This document shows, in pieces, positions 6,912 through 9,289 of a stretch of 9,289 nt of DNA. Below the pieces are notes generated by a model, which had not been told where the DNA came from, did no database searches, and saw only the letters and a program-made list of their open reading frames with translations. Positions within the stretch are counted from its first letter, which is position 1; the number at the start of each line of letters is the position of its first letter. This DNA is from Desulfobacterales bacterium (GTDB taxonomy: Bacteria > Desulfobacterota > Desulfobacteria > Desulfobacterales > C00003060), in NCBI GenBank assembly GCA_020347085.1, contig CP070769.1:1728589-1737877 (forward strand), in the 5' to 3' direction. A program made the position numbers and the translations under genes.

Positions 6912-8003
6912 TTATATTTCACTTCTGGCAAAGAACTTGCCGGGGCTTTGCGTCACCAGCCCCTTCAACTCCAACTGCAACAGAAGGCCCGAAACCCGTC
7001 CTGCTGAAAGGGACAACCGTCGGACCAACTTATCTATATGCACCGGATATGGACTTAGTTCGTCTAAGATCTCTTTCTCCTCCGGTGTCAATCGTATTGT
7101 CAGTTCTTCCTTGACATGCACGGATGGTGCGGGTTGGGCCATGTTCAACTCCTCGACGATATCATCCGCATGCTCCACAAGCTTTGCACCCTGTTTAATC
7201 AAGCGATGGGTGCCCATACTCTTAAAGGAACTAATGCTACCAGGGACGGCAAATACCTCCCGTCCCTGTTCGGCTGCGAGACGCGCTGTTATAAGGCTGC
7301 CGCTCTGATTGGTTGCTTCGACAATGACGGCGCCGAGTGACATGCCGCTTATGATCCGGTTTCGTACCGGAAAGTTGTGAGCTTCAGGTGACGTCAAAAA
7401 GGGGAATTCCGAGACAACTGCACCATTCTCGGCAATTCGATGAAACAGCCTCTTGTTTTCGGCAGGGTATACGGTCCCTAAACCACATCCCAGCACAGCA
7501 ACCGTTTTACCCCCAGCAGCCAACGCACCGATGTGGGCAGCAGAGTCAATGCCTCGCGCCATTCCGCTTACCACAATAAAGCCGCGACGAACGAGGTCAC
7601 CACTCAAGTGTTCGGTTACAGTGCGACCATAAGGCGTTGCATTTCGCGACCCAACAATTGCAATGTTCAAACTGTCTGGGTAAAGCCTGCCGTATACATA
7701 AAGAACGGGAGGCGGATCATGTATGTGGCGCAGGAGAGGCGGGTACTCACGATCTGAAAAAGTGATGATCCTGACTCCGTTCTTCCGGGAAAGGAGTAAA
7801 TCCTCTTCAACCTCTTTGGGAATCTTATAGCCTTGAATGGCAGATACGAGACGATCATTAACCCCTTCTACTTGTAAGAGCGCTTCTCTTGAAGCCGAGA
7901 AAACCTTGTCGGCTTCTCCGAAGTGTTGAATAAGGTTTAGAAACAGGCGATTACCGACGCCAGGAGCGGTCTTTAGGCCCAACCACTGAATACACGAATC
8001 CAT
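6912..8003 (-). CDS. dprA: DNA-processing protein DprA (Smf family)
   Basis: Binds incoming single-stranded DNA and loads RecA during transformation; widely kept in non-competent bacteria too. 363 residues from the ATG at 8003. Residues about 1-65 are a SAM/HhH-like domain (LKTAPGVGNRLFLNLI, LLQVEGVN). About 75-285 are the Rossmann-like core with IAIVGSRNATPYG (114-126), SGMARGID (146-153), VLGCGLGTVYP (170-180), FPVRNRIISG (211-220) and PGSISSFKSMGTHRLIKQGA. Residues 305-360 form the winged-helix DprA C-terminal domain. I chose ATG 8003, with GGAG 11 bases upstream, because MDSCIQWLGL fits the family start. The frame extends upstream to 8096, but that part translates a heptamer repeat and is surely not protein. 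It lies 24 bases before topA, forming the usual dprA-topA pair. The promoter at 8220-8249 probably serves both. Confidence 0.95.
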   Translation of the reverse strand: MDSCIQWLGLKTAPGVGNRLFLNLIQHFGEADKVFSASREALLQVEGVNDRLVSAIQGYKIPKEVEEDLLLSRKNGVRIITFSDREYPPLLRHIHDPPPVLYVYGRLYPDSLNIAIVGSRNATPYGRTVTEHLSGDLVRRGFIVVSGMARGIDSAAHIGALAAGGKTVAVLGCGLGTVYPAENKRLFHRIAENGAVVSEFPFLTSPEAHNFPVRNRIISGMSLGAVIVEATNQSGSLITARLAAEQGREVFAVPGSISSFKSMGTHRLIKQGAKLVEHADDIVEELNMAQPAPSVHVKEELTIRLTPEEKEILDELSPYPVHIDKLVRRLSLSAGRVSGLLLQLELKGLVTQSPGKFFARSEI

Positions 8004-8050
8004 GCGTTCACAGACTCCGCCGCGAGATGGGGGTTGCAAGTCACGCGTTG

Positions 8051-8092
8051 TTCGATGCTTGATATTGGATGCTTGATACTGGATGCTGGTTC
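8051..8092. repeat. Degenerate heptamer tandem repeat in the dprA leader
   Basis: Five consecutive 7-base units fit YTBGATR from 8051 to 8085, followed by a partial unit CTGG. Units 2-3 and 4-5 also form a 14-base repeat differing by one base (8058-8071 versus 8072-8085). The array lies about 50 bases upstream of the chosen dprA start. Short arrays of this kind are scattered in intergenic regions of various bacteria; I cannot tell whether this one has a role. Confidence 0.75.
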
Positions 8093-8171
8093 GCATTCAA
8101 AAATTGCCCAGATGGGACGCATATTTACAATCCACTATCCAGACATGAAGTGCATATTCTCAAACCGTCAG

Positions 8172-8187
8172 GCGCAACCTTGCGCAA
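8172..8187. promoter_or_regulatory. Compact palindrome in the dprA-topA leader
   Basis: GCGCAA-CC-TTGCGC (8172-8185) is a perfect 6-bp inverted repeat, overlapping an 8-bp palindrome TTGCGCAA at 8180-8187. It lies about 30-40 bases downstream of the predicted minus-strand transcription start, a place where a repressor site or leader hairpin would act. The palindromes are visible; function is a guess. Confidence 0.3.
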
Positions 8188-8219
8188 AAGCAGTAACCAG
8201 TAAATTTCTGAGCATGGCC

Positions 8220-8249
8220 TCTATACGAACAAGCAGATGACTCTGTCAA
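8220..8249 (-). promoter_or_regulatory. Sigma-70-type promoter for dprA-topA
   Basis: On the minus strand TTGACA (8249-8244), 18 bases, then TATAGA (8225-8220). This is a consensus -35 and a 4/6 match to TATAAT with near-optimal spacing. Transcription would begin near 8213, giving a leader of roughly 210 bases before dprA that contains the palindrome and the heptamer array. The position between secF and dprA on the right strand supports it. Confidence 0.55.
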
Positions 8250-8374
8250 GGGCTTTCAGTGGAAGGGAAGTGAGGGACACACAGGAAATCGAGGCAAAAA
8301 AGGTTCACAAGTTCCTCCTTTCGTTTCGTACTTCCTTTGCCATCTGCTGCGTTAAAGGGGTCGTTTTTAATCAC
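8246..8374 (-). other. Candidate small ORF immediately downstream of secF
   Basis: An open frame of 42 codons begins at a GTG (8374-8372) that overlaps the secF stop in a GTGA arrangement typical of translational coupling. It ends with the TGA at 8248-8246, inside the -35 box of the dprA promoter. Within it a second GTG (8308) is preceded, at 5 bases, by AAAGGAGG, the strongest ribosome-binding sequence I see in the window, giving a 20-residue product (NLFCLDFLCVPHFPSTESP after the start). I recognise no family. The same bases can also be read as a weak terminator for secF: AAAGG pairing with CCTTT, followed by T residues. The rest of the 8004-8370 gap holds the promoter, palindrome and heptamers described separately. 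Confidence 0.2.
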
Positions 8375-9289
8375 TTATTTCGCCGATGTTTTCTCCTTGT
8401 TTTACTGCTGGATTTTCTCACGGTTTCCTGCCAAACAATCAGAAAAGGGCTTGCTACATAAACAGAGGAGTAAGTGCCCACAATGACGCCGATAATCAGC
8501 GCAAAGGCAAAATCATGAATAATGCCTCCTCCTAAAACAAAAAGGGCTGCGACCACCATCAAGGTGGTCAAGGACGTGAGCAGCGTGCGACTCAATGTTT
8601 CGTTGATACTGCGGTTAATGATAAATTCATAAGGTTGTCGGTGATATTTACGGGAGTTTTCACGGATACGGTCAAACACAATGATCGTGTCATTGAGGGA
8701 ATAGCCTATGATCGTCAAAAAGGCCGCAATTATTGGGAGGGTAAATTCTTTATTAGTCAGAGAGAACACACCTACGGTAATAATGACATCGTGTATCAAC
8801 GCGACAATAGCTCCCATGGCGAATTTCAGCTTCAGATAAAAACTCAATATCAGAGTGACAAGGACTGCGATCAAAATCAGAATCGGGATGCTGACATCAA
8901 ATTTAGAAAGTGTGTAGAGGGTAAAAAAGAGGCATGAAGCCATAATAATACTCAGCATCCACTTAAGCTCAAACCGGCCCGAGATATAGACCACGATAAA
9001 GAGGATGGCGGAAAACATGGCAAAAAGCGCCTTCTCCCGAAGGTCTTTTCCTACCTTGGGGCCCACCATCTCGACGCGACGCACTTCCACCTTGTTATCC
9101 GGATATGCAGACTCAAGCCTCTGTCTGACCTTGGAGGCCAGACTCTCTAAGCCCTCGGTCGACTCGGCCGCCCTGATCAGGAACTCATGCTCTTTCTTTT
9201 CTCCAAACCCCTGAACCGAAGTGATACCCAGATCCATTCCTTGCAAAGTCTTCTTTATAGCCCCGGGTTCTATTTCTCTTGTGAACTTG
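8371..9289 (-). CDS. secF: Protein translocase subunit SecF (C-terminal ~305 residues; start beyond window)
   Basis: Inner-membrane partner of SecD, using the proton gradient to drive late steps of Sec export. The frame is open to the right edge (first visible residues KFTREIEPGAI), so TM1 and part of the periplasmic P1 domain are missing. Visible in order are the P1 remainder (VEVRRVEMVGPKVGKDL near 9097-9033), TM2, then the family signature FLTIIGYSLNDTIIVFDRIREN in two blocks (about 8730-8650), and the final TMs (LLTSLTTLMVV, GVIVGTYSSVYVASPFL) with a basic tail RRKHRRNK. Between TM2 (ending SGRFELK) and FAMGAIVALIHDV there are about 46 extra, strongly hydrophobic residues absent from E. 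coli SecF, probably two added TM helices. secD should lie upstream, beyond the window. The identity is certain; the extra hairpin is my reading. Confidence 0.95.
   Translation of the reverse strand, partial: KFTREIEPGAIKKTLQGMDLGITSVQGFGEKKEHEFLIRAAESTEGLESLASKVRQRLESAYPDNKVEVRRVEMVGPKVGKDLREKALFAMFSAILFIVVYISGRFELKWMLSIIMASCLFFTLYTLSKFDVSIPILILIAVLVTLILSFYLKLKFAMGAIVALIHDVIITVGVFSLTNKEFTLPIIAAFLTIIGYSLNDTIIVFDRIRENSRKYHRQPYEFIINRSINETLSRTLLTSLTTLMVVAALFVLGGGIIHDFAFALIIGVIVGTYSSVYVASPFLIVWQETVRKSSSKTRRKHRRNK

Noticed and set aside
6736..7308. 190-codon plus-strand frame across the topA/dprA junction
   Set aside because: It runs antisense to two certain genes and has no ribosome site or recognisable motif.
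8004..8096. Upstream extension of dprA to an ATG at 8096
   Set aside because: This part encodes the heptamer repeat, has no family similarity and no ribosome site; the ATG at 8003 gives a standard DprA start.
8119..8158. Direct repeat GCATATT in the secF-dprA gap
   Set aside because: Seven bases repeated once at 33-base distance is expected by chance in AT-rich leader sequence.

Overview
The window looks like ordinary chromosome from a Gram-negative bacterium, most likely a Desulfobacterota (deltaproteobacterial sulfate-reducer type) relative. That placement rests on the mix of genes and on recalled protein character, not on a search. Genes are packed on both strands. I see no tRNA, rRNA, CRISPR array, insertion sequence or prophage gene.

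Layout from left to right. A tyrosine recombinase of the XerC/XerD type runs off the left edge on the minus strand (1-81). Next, also on the minus strand, is an M24-family Xaa-Pro peptidase (221-1453), whose reading frame begins with an unusual four-cysteine, zinc-knuckle-like extension. A gap of about 340 bases (1454-1791) holds a perfect inverted repeat that places two TTGACA boxes back to back, consistent with divergent promoters. Two plus-strand genes follow with an 8-base overlap: a left-handed beta-helix protein related to the C-terminal half of GlmU, and glmM (phosphoglucosamine mutase). Both point to UDP-GlcNAc or amino-sugar metabolism for the cell envelope. A repeat-rich 202-base spacer (4385-4586) separates glmM from the convergent topA.

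The right half is on the minus strand, read right to left: secF (cut by the right edge), a gap with a good sigma-70-type promoter, dprA, then topA 24 bases downstream. dprA-topA is a common operon (DNA uptake/recombination and supercoil control). In several phyla a xerC-type recombinase follows topA. Here a recombinase lies on the same strand as topA but about 4.5 kb further on, with the peptidase and the glmU-like/glmM block between.

The most unusual points are a SecF with about 46 extra residues that look like an added transmembrane hairpin, the Cys-rich front end on the M24 peptidase, a nucleotidyltransferase-less GlmU-like protein coupled to glmM, a two-codon minigene overlapping the TTG start of topA, and a degenerate heptamer repeat in the dprA leader. 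Nothing here amounts to an obvious new multi-gene system.
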